Assembly (NCBI GenBank): GCA_965197565.1
Contig: CBDANK010000003.1
Span: forward strand, 620,001-684,000
DNA from: G963667675 sp965197565
GTDB lineage: Bacteria; Chloroflexota; Dehalococcoidia; Lucifugimonadales; UBA3495
Length of the DNA: 64,000 nucleotides
Reading direction: 5' to 3'
A model generated the notes under the pieces. The model saw only the letters and a program-made list of their open reading frames with translations. It had not been told where the DNA came from and ran no database searches. The position numbers and the translations under genes are program-made. Shown here piece by piece: positions 45,797 through 55,197 of this stretch. Every line of letters begins with the position of its first letter. Within the stretch, counting starts at the first letter, position 1.

Positions 45797-47953
45797 ATGT
45801 CCCGGTTCTTCGGGTTCTTATTCTCCCTGGTCTGGTCCCAGTCCGCACGGGGCCGGAGCATCCGGCTGTCTATTCTGGTTCTTGCCCTTGTTGGGCTTGC
45901 TCTCGCCGCACTAAGTTTCAGGAATGTGGAGATACACATTCCGGGCGTCACCGAACTAAAACGCCAGGGGACCGGTCCTCTGGGGCTGAAGCTGGGCTTG
46001 GACCTTCGGGGCGGCGGCCAGCTAATATATCAAGCCGACACCGGCACCCGCTTCGACCTGGCTTTCCAGGACCCGGTAGCTCCGGCAACGTTGGCGGAGA
46101 CCCTTGACGAGCTTAGTTTCGGCGAGGAGGAGTTGACCTTGCAGAAGGTCACTCTTGAACCTAGGGGGGCCACTCCGGTGCAAATGGTGCAACTAAGCAC
46201 AGAGTTGCTGGAGGAAGACGATCCAAGAGTATCGATGTTTCAAGAATCCGTTGAGGCAAAGCTGGGGACTATCACCTCTTTACGGGTGTTCGACACCGAC
46301 ACCAGCACCCGGTTCGATGTAGTGCTCCAGAATCCCATATCGCCCCTGGACCTTGACGAGGCCCTGGGGAGTCTCGTGTTTGGGGAAGAAGAGCTAATGC
46401 TGGAAAGGCCCAGCATTGAAATTCTCCCGGCGTTCAGCAGCTTTCATATCGAAACGGGAGTCCTGGAAGACGGGGACCCAAGACGAACCGAGTTTCAAGA
46501 AACGGTGGCGGCGAACCTGGGCCCCATCACGTCTTTGAGAATCAATACCATTGGCGCGCCGGATTCGGACCAGATGGATGGAGTGCTGGACATCATCAAC
46601 CGGCGGGTGAATCTTTTCGGGACCGATGAGCCGATTATTCAGCGTTTCGGCGATGACCGCATTATAGTCCAGCTTCCCGGCGCCAGCGGGTCGGTTACCG
46701 AGGCAAGTTTTTTGCAGCCGGTTCCCGAAGCCGCCGATGCCGAGACTCTGCGGTCGGTCTTGGCGGCTGCCGGCTATGACGACTTGGATATAGACCGGCT
46801 GGACGACCGCAGCTTTAGAATTCAATCCGCTACGGTCAACGCGGAAAAACGTCAAGCAGCCCAGGAGACGCTGGCGCAGAGCCTGGGAACCATTAGCAGG
46901 TTCCAAGTCACTAGCGCCATCGATAACGCCAAGAGGCTTATTGGAGAGACCGCCCAGTTGGAGTTCAAAGAACGGACCTGCATCAACATTACTTGCACCC
47001 AGTTCACCGATGCCGATCAGGGCTTAACCGGAGAGAACCTTTCCCGGGCTTTTGCCCGGGCAGACCAAGTGGGCATTGGCTGGGAGATAGTAGTTCACTT
47101 CGACGGCCGGGGCACCGAAATTTTCTCTGATCTGACCCGGCGTATCCATACTCAACAGGATACCAAGCGCATTGCCATCTTCCTTGACGGCCAACCGCTG
47201 AGGGACGCAGGGGGAAACGAATTGGCCCCCAGGGCCTTGGCCTGGATACGGGACGGAGTCACCAGGATCACCGGCAATTTTACCCGAGAGGAGGCTCGCA
47301 CCTTCGCTATCCAATTTGAAGCCGGGAGCCTGCCGGTCCCCTTGAAACTCATCCAAGAGAACGACGTAAGCGCCCTCTTGGGCTCCGAATCGTTGCGCAA
47401 CAGCCTCATTGCCGGGATCGTTGGCTTGGCGCTGGTGATGGCCTTCATGGTGGCCTACTACCGCATGGCCGGCGTGGTGGCCTCATTGGCCTTGGTGTTC
47501 TACGCCGTGGTCGAGCTTGCCATATTCAAGCTCGTCCCCATCACCTTGACTCTCTCCCACATAGGAGGCTTCATCCTATCCATCGGCATGGCGGTTGACG
47601 CCAATGTCTTGATCTTTGAACGCATGAAGGAAGAGATGCGTATCGGCCGGACCCTGGCATCCTCCATGGAGGTTGGGTTTAACCGGGCTTGGCCGGCCAT
47701 CCGGGACGGCAACATTTCCACCCTCATCACCTGCGGTGTCCTGTTGTGGTTCGGCGACCGGTTGGGAGGCGGCCTAGTCACCGGCTTTGCCATAAGCCTG
47801 GGTATAGGTGTGCTGCTTAGCATGTTCACTGCGGTGGTGCTCAGCCGCAACCTGCTTCAACTGCTGGCTTGGGCCGGGTTCCGGGACCGTGCGGGCCTAT
47901 TCACCCCGGAAGGTGTTCAACGCGCCGCTCCGACGCCGAGAGGGGGGGGCTAA
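45797..47953 (+). CDS. secD: Protein translocase subunit SecD
   Basis: A 718-residue SecD, the SecYEG accessory that uses proton-motive force to pull secreted proteins across the membrane. One N-terminal helix, 'LGLKLGLDLRGGGQLIYQ' (D1 motif), a long P1 domain, then five helices with 'LIAGIVGLALVMAFMVAYYR', 'GGFILSIGMAVDANVLIFERMKEE' and 'GNISTLITCGVLLWFG'. The P1 region is unusually long and carries about three tandem repeats of roughly 60-85 residues (about 80-164, 165-249, 316-374), each ending 'LGxIxxxxV'. secF overlaps its stop. Confidence 0.95.
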   Translation: MSRFFGFLFSLVWSQSARGRSIRLSILVLALVGLALAALSFRNVEIHIPGVTELKRQGTGPLGLKLGLDLRGGGQLIYQADTGTRFDLAFQDPVAPATLAETLDELSFGEEELTLQKVTLEPRGATPVQMVQLSTELLEEDDPRVSMFQESVEAKLGTITSLRVFDTDTSTRFDVVLQNPISPLDLDEALGSLVFGEEELMLERPSIEILPAFSSFHIETGVLEDGDPRRTEFQETVAANLGPITSLRINTIGAPDSDQMDGVLDIINRRVNLFGTDEPIIQRFGDDRIIVQLPGASGSVTEASFLQPVPEAADAETLRSVLAAAGYDDLDIDRLDDRSFRIQSATVNAEKRQAAQETLAQSLGTISRFQVTSAIDNAKRLIGETAQLEFKERTCINITCTQFTDADQGLTGENLSRAFARADQVGIGWEIVVHFDGRGTEIFSDLTRRIHTQQDTKRIAIFLDGQPLRDAGGNELAPRALAWIRDGVTRITGNFTREEARTFAIQFEAGSLPVPLKLIQENDVSALLGSESLRNSLIAGIVGLALVMAFMVAYYRMAGVVASLALVFYAVVELAIFKLVPITLTLSHIGGFILSIGMAVDANVLIFERMKEEMRIGRTLASSMEVGFNRAWPAIRDGNISTLITCGVLLWFGDRLGGGLVTGFAISLGIGVLLSMFTAVVLSRNLLQLLAWAGFRDRAGLFTPEGVQRAAPTPRGGG

Positions 47954-48948
47954 TGGTGCTGGACGTAGTAAGAAAGCGGGCCTGGTATTTCCTCTTCTCC
48001 GCCCTGGTTATCCTGCCTGGACTGGTCTCCATGATTCTTCCGCCGGGCTGGATATCCGGCGATTCGGGGCTCAACGCCGGCATCGACTTCGCCAGCGGTT
48101 CTATTCTGATCGTGACTTTCGACCGCGAGGTCAGTGAAGACCAGATCCAAGACCGGATGAACCGGCTGGGCCATTCCGAGGCGCTGATCCAAAGAGTAGG
48201 AGGGCGGGAATTTCAGATCCGCACCACTTTGCTCGAAGAAGGAGTGGGAGACGCCCCATCGGAACGGGAGGTCATTGAGCGGGACCTGGAAGAGTCTTTG
48301 CAGTTGGATAGAAGTAAGGTAGAGTTCGCTTCGGTTTCGCCCATCGTAGCCAAGGAGACGGTCCGGAACGCTTTCTATTCCATTGCCGCGGCTTCGGTAT
48401 TCATAATGCTCTATGTCTGGTACGCTTTCCGGCGGGTGCCCAAGGCGTACCGGTACGGAATCAGCGCCATTTTAGCCTTGGTCCACGACGTCATATTCGT
48501 CTTGGGTGTCTTCTCCATCCTTGGCAAGGTAATAGGCACTGAGGTTAACTCCATGTTCATCGTGGGGATTCTGATTGTGGCGGGCTACAGCGTCAATGAC
48601 ACTATTGTGGTGTTCGACAGGATACGGGAAAACGTAGCCCGTTCCCCGGACCGCGACTTAGGGGCTTTGGTGAATCTGAGTATCATGGACACCATAGGCC
48701 GGTCCTTGAACACCAGCTTTACTACCCTGTTCGTATTGGTGGCCATGCTGCTGATCGGCGGCCCCAGCATCCGAGGGCTCCTGCTGGTGGTGGCCATAGG
48801 GGCTATCGTGGGAACCTACAGCTCCATCTTCATCGCCAGCCAGTTTTTGGTCATGTGGGACCGGGGTGAGATAGGTAGATTCTTTCGCCGGGGAAGGCGC
48901 GCTCCGGCTGTTGCGGCCTCCAGCCTGATGCATTTGATAGGACGGTAG
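47953..48948 (+). CDS. secF: Protein translocase subunit SecF
   Basis: A 331-residue SecF, partner of SecD. 'LNAGIDFASGSILIVTFDREV' is the D1-like motif; the P1 part is short; the membrane part includes 'RYGISAILALVHDVIFVLGVFSI', 'VNSMFIVGILIVAGYSVNDTIVVFDRIREN' and 'RSLNTSFTTLFVLVAMLLIGG'. ATG 47953 overlaps the secD stop (TAATG), so the genes are coupled. The frame open upstream to 47869 is only the secD shadow. Confidence 0.96.
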   Translation: MVLDVVRKRAWYFLFSALVILPGLVSMILPPGWISGDSGLNAGIDFASGSILIVTFDREVSEDQIQDRMNRLGHSEALIQRVGGREFQIRTTLLEEGVGDAPSEREVIERDLEESLQLDRSKVEFASVSPIVAKETVRNAFYSIAAASVFIMLYVWYAFRRVPKAYRYGISAILALVHDVIFVLGVFSILGKVIGTEVNSMFIVGILIVAGYSVNDTIVVFDRIRENVARSPDRDLGALVNLSIMDTIGRSLNTSFTTLFVLVAMLLIGGPSIRGLLLVVAIGAIVGTYSSIFIASQFLVMWDRGEIGRFFRRGRRAPAVAASSLMHLIGR

Positions 48949-49062
48949 CAGCCGTCGTAAACGAGCTTCCGGAAGACTGGCAGGGCCTTTTCATTGTCAC
49001 CCCGAGCAGCGTGAGGGGTCTAAAGCCCTTGACTGTATTCTCTTTTTTGGGCACCCGGACTA

Positions 49063-50292
49063 GTAGAGCCTCACTGTTGTATTGATGGGTATAGGGACTT
49101 GAGCTTGATGCGGGCGTCCTCGGTTGTGAAGCGCCAGTCCACCTGAATTACGTCCCGGTTCCGTTGGTCCTGCCATGCGCCTGTTTCCCGTTCCAGGACT
49201 TCCTGGCTGGGTATCCGGCGATCCAAGCACTGCCGCGCCAGCACCCCCAGTTCGATCTCGGCCATATTAAGCCAACTCCCGTGCTTCGGGGTGTAATGTA
49301 TCTCCAGCCGTTGGGCAATGCGCCGTGCCTCCGCCGGCTCGAAAGCCTGGTATAGGGATGCCGGATGATGGGTGTTCAGGTTGTCCATCACCAAGACTAT
49401 CCGCTCCTTGTCGACATAGTCCTCGTCCACCAGTTTCTTGACCACCCGTGCCCAGTCGGCCTTGGTGCGCCGGTCCGTGACCTCCACCCGCCGCCATCCC
49501 TCCAGGGGCGCGAACAGCATGAACAGGTTGCTCACTCCGTTGCGTTGATATTCGTAATCGTATGCCATGGCTGCCCCCGGCCGCGACGGACGGGGTTGGC
49601 GGGTCTCCTGCACCAGTTGCTTGCTGGTCTCGTCCAGACACACCAGCACCTCCCCCTCTCCGTAGGGACGGTGATAGACCTCCAACACGTCCTCCATGGC
49701 GCACACAAAGTCCGCGCTCCCTTGGGGCGGGAGGCACCAGCATTCTTTCAGCCAAGGCTTGAGTTCGTTTTTTTCAGAGTCCGGCGCACCGTCTCTGTGC
49801 TGATGCTATCCACTATCTCCTGCGCCACCAATCCATCGGCCAGCATTTGCAGCGTCCAACTGACCCGTCCCTCCGGCGGTTGAGAGCAGGCCAAGGCTAC
49901 CAGGTGGGCCTCACCCTGACCATCCAGCTTTTTCTTGCGGCGCTTTAGCTGCTGTTTGCGTCCCAGGGCTGCCTCCAGGCCCTCCTCCACGCACCGGCGG
50001 CGCACCCGTTCCACCGTGGCGCTGCCCACCTTCAGGACCCAGGCTATATCCTCGTCCCTCATTGCGCCATCAACCTGGTTCTCATCGCTAAGCAGCAGAA
50101 TGCGGGCGTGAGTCTGCTTGTAAGCCGCCGCCCAACCCTTGGACACCAATCCCTTCAGTTCCTCCTGTTCCTCCTCCGTAAGTCCCACTCGGTATTTCTT
50201 CATCATCACATCCATCCCCGCTTCCCGATTTTCTTTTTTGACTGCTAACCCATCATATCTCACCAGCCATCATTTCAATGATGGTCAGCTAC
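49063..50292 (-). mobile_element. IS630-type insertion sequence, identical-type copy 2 (inverted)
   Basis: 1230 bp, flanked by TA (49061-49062, 50293-50294), in the opposite orientation to copies at 31717 and 53142. The coding frames match copy 1 exactly in protein sequence. It landed inside a dispersed repeat between secF and the alcohol dehydrogenase gene, so no gene is broken. Confidence 0.9.
49071..50215 (-). CDS. IS630-family transposase (frameshift-fused), copy 2
   Basis: Same protein as copy 1, about 381 residues after -1 slippage at the seven-A run (T's at 49768-49774 on the plus strand). ORF A runs from ATG 50215 to 49748, and the DDE part ends at 49071. All three catalytic acids are intact. 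Confidence 0.9.
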
Positions 50293-50429
50293 TAGGTTCT
50301 TGCCGTAGGTTTTTGGATTCTTCGCCTACGGCTCAGAATGACATTTTCGAGAATGAAAAGGCCCTGAGAAGGCCGGCGCTTCTAGGTGAGGGGGCGGAGA
50401 ACTGGGAGGTTAGTTGGGAGATGGGGCGT

Positions 50430-51485
50430 TCAAACAACCTTGGAACCCGGCTCCAACCAGGGGTCAAGAAGCACCCTGCCCAAGACGCTGCGGCTGGACA
50501 GTAACTCAAAAGCAATATCCGCCTGTTCCAAGGGTAGAGTGCCTCCAACCACCGGCTTCACCAGTCCTTGGGACACCATCTCGGCAACCTGCCGGATTGA
50601 AGTTCGGGAGACTCCGGACGATCCCAAGATGCGGGCATCGCGGAAGATGATCTCGGCGGGTTGCAGCTTCACCGCTCCTCCGGCCACTTCGCCCAGTATG
50701 ACCCATCGGCCGTATTGGGCCAGGCTGCGCCAAGTGGATGGGAAGAGGGCCGAACCTACGGTGTCGATGATTACATTGGCGCCCTCTTCTTCGGTCAGTG
50801 CTAGGACAATCTCACTAAAGTCCAAGTCCCCTATCTCCACCACCTCCGCCGGACCCAGGCCGGCCAACTGCGTCGCTTTCTCGGTGGATGATGTAACCGC
50901 CAGCACCCGAGCGCCTAATGCTGCCCCCAGTTGCACTGCATGGACGCCCAAGCCGCCCCCGGCTCCGGTGACTACTACATTCTCGCCAGGTTGCACCCGC
51001 CCGGAGGCCTGAAGTCCCTGTAATGCGACTCCCATAGGACAGGCGTAAAGAGCTGCGGCGGCCAGGTCCACGCCAGCGGGCAGGGGGACCAGGCTGGATT
51101 GGGAGATGGACACATACTCGGCGAGGCCCCCGTCCCGGCCGTGGCCGATGCCTTGTCCGTTCCGGCAGCGGTGCTCCGCACCACCCAAGCAACGGTCACA
51201 ATGGCCGCAAGCGTCGGTCAAGAGAGCGACTACCCGGTCCCCAGGACTGACGGCGTCGACTCCCGCTCCCACCTCGGCGACTGTTCCCGAGATCTCGTGC
51301 CCCAGGATAACCCCCGGCTTGACCCCCCGGCGGAGCACGCCTTTCATTACCAGCAGGTCGTGGTGGCAAAAACCGCAGGCCGCCACCCGCACCAAGGCTT
51401 TTCCCGGCCCTGGCACCGGCTTCGGGACCTCGGCAATGGATAGAGCGGCCGGGCCGCCGGGATGTTCCAACACCAACGCTCTCAT
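50430..51485 (-). CDS. Zinc-dependent alcohol dehydrogenase family protein
   Basis: A 351-residue medium-chain dehydrogenase. The catalytic zinc site shows Cys in 'AACGFCHHDLLV' and His-Glu in 'ILGHEISGTVAEVG'. The structural zinc loop is 'CGHCDRCLGGAEHRC', and the Rossmann fold has 'VVVTGAGGGLGVHAVQLGAALGARVLAV'. I chose ATG 51485 ('MRALVLEHPGG'); the frame extends to 51524. It is divergent from the endonuclease IV gene. The substrate cannot be predicted. Confidence 0.9.
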   Translation of the reverse strand: MRALVLEHPGGPAALSIAEVPKPVPGPGKALVRVAACGFCHHDLLVMKGVLRRGVKPGVILGHEISGTVAEVGAGVDAVSPGDRVVALLTDACGHCDRCLGGAEHRCRNGQGIGHGRDGGLAEYVSISQSSLVPLPAGVDLAAAALYACPMGVALQGLQASGRVQPGENVVVTGAGGGLGVHAVQLGAALGARVLAVTSSTEKATQLAGLGPAEVVEIGDLDFSEIVLALTEEEGANVIIDTVGSALFPSTWRSLAQYGRWVILGEVAGGAVKLQPAEIIFRDARILGSSGVSRTSIRQVAEMVSQGLVKPVVGGTLPLEQADIAFELLSSRSVLGRVLLDPWLEPGSKVV

Positions 51486-51601
51486 AATTGCCGGCATTAT
51501 AGGCTTCCGCTGTTGCGCCGCCAACCACCCCTCCTTGTATAATCACTCTCAAGAAAGGTTGTTCACAACGTCGAACGATTCTACTGTAAAGGCGGGAATC
51601 C

Positions 51602-52459
51602 ATGAAAATAGGCGCCCACGTATCCACTACGGGAGGTATCAGCAAGGCGGTAGGCCGAGGGGTGGAAATCGGTTGCGAGGCGATCCAAATATTTGGCTCG
51701 TCGCCCCAAGGCTGGGCTTTCAAACCCGTTCCCGGAGAGGAGGTGGAGCGCTTCCGCCAAGGTATCGCCGAGGCCGGCATGGGGCCGGTGTTCCTTCATG
51801 CCATATACCTGATAAACCTGGGCACTCCCAAAGAGGACGTCCTGGACAAGGGAGTCCAGTCGCTGATCAACTACATGGGCTTGGCTTCGGCCATAGGCGC
51901 CGCCGGGGTGATCGTCCATCCGGGCAGCCACGGCGGGGCGGGCTACAAAGCTATCTTTCCCCAGGTAGTGTCCAGCATTCAACGGGTGTTGGACCATTCG
52001 CCGGAGGGTCCTTGTCTCGTGCTGGAAAATATGGCCGGCATGGGCCAACATATAGGGGCGAAATTCGAAGACTTGGGCCGGATTTTGGAAGCGGTGCAAG
52101 ACCCAAGGCTAAGGGTTTGCTTAGACACTCAGCATTGCTTTGCCGCCGGTTATGACATGACCAACAAACAAGGAATCGAAGCGATGATCGCCGAGTTCGA
52201 CCAAGACGTGGGAGTTTCAAACCTGTTGGCGGTCCACGCCAATGACTCTAAACGGCCCTGCGGCTCCGGTGTAGACCGTCACGACAACATCGGCGACGGG
52301 TTCATCGGCGAGGACGGCTTCGCGGCCATCATGGGCAATCCGGCCTTTCAAGACGTGCCCTTCTTGCTCGAAGTTCCCGGCTTCCAGGGCAAGGGTCCCG
52401 ACCGCCAGAATATTGACATCTTGAAGAAGATACGCCAGGAGGCCGTGCCGGCCCATTGA
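51602..52459 (+). CDS. nfo: Endonuclease IV (AP endonuclease)
   Basis: A 285-residue three-zinc apurinic endonuclease for base-excision repair. It opens 'MKIGAHVSTTGGISKAVGRG' and has 'IQIFGSSPQGW', 'VIVHPGSHGG', 'LVLENMAGMGQHIG', 'RLRVCLDTQHCFAAGYD' and 'LAVHANDSKRPCGSGVDRHDNIGDGFIG'. These hold the expected zinc His, Glu and Asp residues. The stop overlaps the next gene. Confidence 0.97.
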   Translation: MKIGAHVSTTGGISKAVGRGVEIGCEAIQIFGSSPQGWAFKPVPGEEVERFRQGIAEAGMGPVFLHAIYLINLGTPKEDVLDKGVQSLINYMGLASAIGAAGVIVHPGSHGGAGYKAIFPQVVSSIQRVLDHSPEGPCLVLENMAGMGQHIGAKFEDLGRILEAVQDPRLRVCLDTQHCFAAGYDMTNKQGIEAMIAEFDQDVGVSNLLAVHANDSKRPCGSGVDRHDNIGDGFIGEDGFAAIMGNPAFQDVPFLLEVPGFQGKGPDRQNIDILKKIRQEAVPAH

Positions 52460-52824
52460 TTCGTCTGTCACGCCGAGAATTCGTTCGCCTGGTGCGCCGG
52501 GCCTATGAACAAGTCCCGCCGCCGGTGCGCCAAGCTCTACGCAATCTGGACATAGCTGTGGAAGAATGGCCCGGCCAGGATGAGTTGGGGTTGGGCTGGG
52601 ACAAGGGAGCTTTGTTCGGGCTTTATACTGGTGTGCCGCTGCCGGAGCGGGAGGGTGGCGGCCCCTTGCTTCCCGACCGGATCGTAATTTATCGGCAGCC
52701 CATACTAAGAAGCTGTTCGACCCGCGAAGAGGCGGTGCGGGAGATCCGGACAACTTTACTCCACGAAGTGGGCCACTACTTGGGTATGGGGGAAGACGAC
52801 TTGCACCGGCTGGGATATGGTTGA
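52456..52824 (+). CDS. Small zincin-like metallopeptidase
   Basis: A 122-residue protein of the short metallopeptidase family (DUF1025-like). The motif 'TTLLHEVGHYLGMGEDDLHRLGY' is HExxH followed by Glu/Asp ligands. It starts 'SRREFVRLVRRAYEQVPPPVRQALRNLDIAVEEWP', as in that family. TTG 52456 overlaps the nfo stop. Its substrates are unknown. Confidence 0.85.
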   Translation: MIRLSRREFVRLVRRAYEQVPPPVRQALRNLDIAVEEWPGQDELGLGWDKGALFGLYTGVPLPEREGGGPLLPDRIVIYRQPILRSCSTREEAVREIRTTLLHEVGHYLGMGEDDLHRLGYG

Positions 52825-52937
52825 ACGCTCCGGGAGCAGTGTCGTTCAACAGACGAGCAGGCGGACCAACGCCCTAGACATTCCCCAGTTAGTCAATCGT
52901 ATACAGCAGACCCTGTCTCGCAATTTCGGCGCAGGCC

Positions 52938-52964
52938 AATCCTCTCCCGTCAAGGGAGAGGATT
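52938..52964. repeat. Perfect palindrome AATCCTCTCCC/GGGAGAGGATT
   Basis: An 11-bp perfect stem with a five-base loop (GTCAA), in the 317-bp gap between the metallopeptidase gene and the third IS copy. It belongs to the same CCCTCTCCC theme as 17543-17563. Confidence 0.6.
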
Positions 52965-53141
52965 AAGGTGAGGGTGATGCTTTCGCTAATTCTAATCGTC
53001 GTATATGGCCTCAATCTTTGCGATTCGTGCCAGCCCGCTCACCACCCTAGCCCTCTCCCGCAACGGGGCCTTGTATCAAAAGTCCCGTCTGTCTCAAAAC
53101 TAAGTGGACTGTCTCAAAAGTCTAAGTAGGAAGAGGGGCTA

Positions 53142-54371
53142 GTAGCTGACCATCATTGAAATGATGGCTGGTGAGATATGATGGGTTAGCAGTCAAAAAA
53201 GAAAATCGGGAAGCGGGGATGGATGTGATGATGAAGAAATACCGAGTGGGACTTACGGAGGAGGAACAGGAGGAACTGAAGGGATTGGTGTCCAAGGGTT
53301 GGGCGGCGGCTTACAAGCAGACTCACGCCCGCATTCTGCTGCTTAGCGATGAGAACCAGGTTGATGGCGCAATGAGGGACGAGGATATAGCCTGGGTCCT
53401 GAAGGTGGGCAGCGCCACGGTGGAACGGGTGCGCCGCCGGTGCGTGGAGGAGGGCCTGGAGGCAGCCCTGGGACGCAAACAGCAGCTAAAGCGCCGCAAG
53501 AAAAAGCTGGATGGTCAGGGTGAGGCCCACCTGGTAGCCTTGGCCTGCTCTCAACCGCCGGAGGGACGGGTCAGTTGGACGCTGCAAATGCTGGCCGATG
53601 GATTGGTGGCGCAGGAGATAGTGGATAGCATCAGCACAGAGACGGTGCGCCGGACTCTGAAAAAAACGAACTCAAGCCTTGGCTGAAAGAATGCTGGTGC
53701 CTCCCGTCCCAAGGGAGCGCGGACTTTGTGTGCGCCATGGAGGACGTGTTGGAGGTCTATCACCGTCCCTACGGAGAGGGGGAGGTGCTGGTGTGTCTGG
53801 ACGAGACCAGCAAGCAACTGGTGCAGGAGACCCGCCAACCCCGTCCGTCGCGGCCGGGGGCAGCCATGGCATACGATTACGAATATCAACGCAACGGAGT
53901 GAGCAACCTGTTCATGCTGTTCGCGCCCCTGGAGGGATGGCGGCGGGTGGAGGTCACGGACCGGCGCACCAAGGCCGACTGGGCACGGGTGGTCAAGAAA
54001 CTGGTGGACGAGGACTATGTCGACAAGGAGCGGATAGTCTTGGTGATGGACAACCTGAACACCCATCATCCGGCATCCCTATACCAGGCTTTCGAGCCGG
54101 CGGAGGCACGGCGCATTGCCCAACGGCTGGAGATACATTACACCCCGAAGCACGGGAGTTGGCTTAATATGGCCGAGATCGAACTGGGGGTGCTGGCGCG
54201 GCAGTGCTTGGATCGCCGGATACCCAGCCAGGAAGTCCTGGAACGGGAAACAGGCGCATGGCAGGACCAACGGAACCGGGACGTAATTCAGGTGGACTGG
54301 CGCTTCACAACCGAGGACGCCCGCATCAAGCTCAAGTCCCTATACCCATCAATACAACAGTGAGGCTCTAC
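53142..54371 (+). mobile_element. IS630-type insertion sequence, identical-type copy 3
   Basis: 1230 bp with TA on both sides (53140-53141, 54372-54373). One base change from copy 1 was noticed (Pro to Ser in 'CWCLPSQG', near 53707). The near-identity of three copies indicates recent transposition. Confidence 0.9.
53219..54363 (+). CDS. IS630-family transposase (frameshift-fused), copy 3
   Basis: ORF A from ATG 53219 to 53686, slip site of seven A's at 53660-53666, DDE part to 54363; about 381 residues. Identical to copy 1 except the Pro-to-Ser change just after the frameshift. Catalytic acids are kept. Confidence 0.9.
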
Positions 54372-54522
54372 TAGTTATGAATGAGAGTTTTCCGTGTCCG
54401 CATTGTCGACAGTACATCGTATTTGATTTTCGATTCTTTCCAGAAGAGCCAGACCTTTGTCAGCTATTCGGATATTGCTGGTATTATAAGACAGTTGTCC
54501 AAAAGTCTGCCTTGAAGGAGTT

Positions 54523-55044
54523 ATGGTGTTCAACGTGAGAAACCTGTTCTTTATCTTTATCGCTTTGGTGGCGTTGGTGTTAGTGGCGTGTGGAGGTGGC
54601 GGCGGCCCTCGCATGACCGTGGAGGAATACGCGGCTGCTTGTGAAGAAGTAAGCAACAAGTTTGACGATGTGGGCGGTATGGAAGAAGATTTATCTTCTG
54701 GGTTCGATGCTTTCGAAGACATTATCACCGAGATAAAGCGGTGGAACCCGCCGGAGGAATTACAGGAATTCCACGAAGTTAGGATTAGGGCCTTGGAAAC
54801 CTCGGCAAAGCTCTTGGAGGATTCGGGCATCTTGGAACTGATGCGGGAATTTGAGAAAGCCGCCGAGGAGGAAGACGGAGACAGGATGCTGGAGTTAATG
54901 GGTGAGATGGCGGAACTCGAAGACGTGGGGCAGGAATTAGAAGATAAGATGGAGGAACTGGCGGAGGAGATAGAACGCACTGGGGAAGGTCTCTCCCCGG
55001 CTACTCGCCAAATCCTAGAGGACGCAGACTGCATCTCGTTCTAA
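54523..55044 (+). CDS. Acidic coiled-coil lipoprotein
   Basis: A 173-residue lipoprotein with signal 'LFFIFIALVALVLVACGGGG'. The mature part is strongly acidic and helical ('MREFEKAAEEEDGDRMLELMGEMAELEDVGQELEDKMEELAEEIE', broken here only as an example of heptad-rich sequence over about residues 108-152). AAGGAG lies near the start. It is the only cargo-like gene in a segment bounded by inverted repeats. Function unknown. Confidence 0.75.
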   Translation: MVFNVRNLFFIFIALVALVLVACGGGGGPRMTVEEYAAACEEVSNKFDDVGGMEEDLSSGFDAFEDIITEIKRWNPPEELQEFHEVRIRALETSAKLLEDSGILELMREFEKAAEEEDGDRMLELMGEMAELEDVGQELEDKMEELAEEIERTGEGLSPATRQILEDADCISF

Positions 55045-55197
55045 TGACAACCCTTATAGTGAGAATGTCTAGGTTGTCCATTGACAATTCCCTGTATCAA
55101 TAGTCAATCGGCTATTTCAAAACCGCTGTCTATATCAGGCTTTTGATACAAAACCCCCGCAACGGGGAGAGGGGACTTCTGAGACAGGCTCAGCATT

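Larger units (their letters stand above)
48995..50343. repeat. Dispersed extragenic repeat interrupted by an IS630 copy
   Basis: The left part (48995-49062) starts TGTCACCCCGAGC and has 'GTGAGGGGTCTAAAG'; the right part (50293-50343) has 'GGATTCTTCGCC' and ends 'CAGAATGACA'. Together they form one element like 2119-2245. The IS630 insertion at TA splits it. Confidence 0.6.
53069..55155. mobile_element. Possible 2.1-kb insertion bounded by inverted repeats
   Basis: TTGTATCAAAAG (53071-53082) and its reverse complement CTTTTGATACAA (55140-55151) bound the segment. The 12-mer CCCGCAACGGGG lies directly outside each end in the same orientation (53057-53068 and 55156-55167), like a target duplication within a CCCTCTCCC palindrome. 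Inside are IS630 copy 3 and one lipoprotein gene; no other transposase is seen. The interpretation is tentative. Confidence 0.45.
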
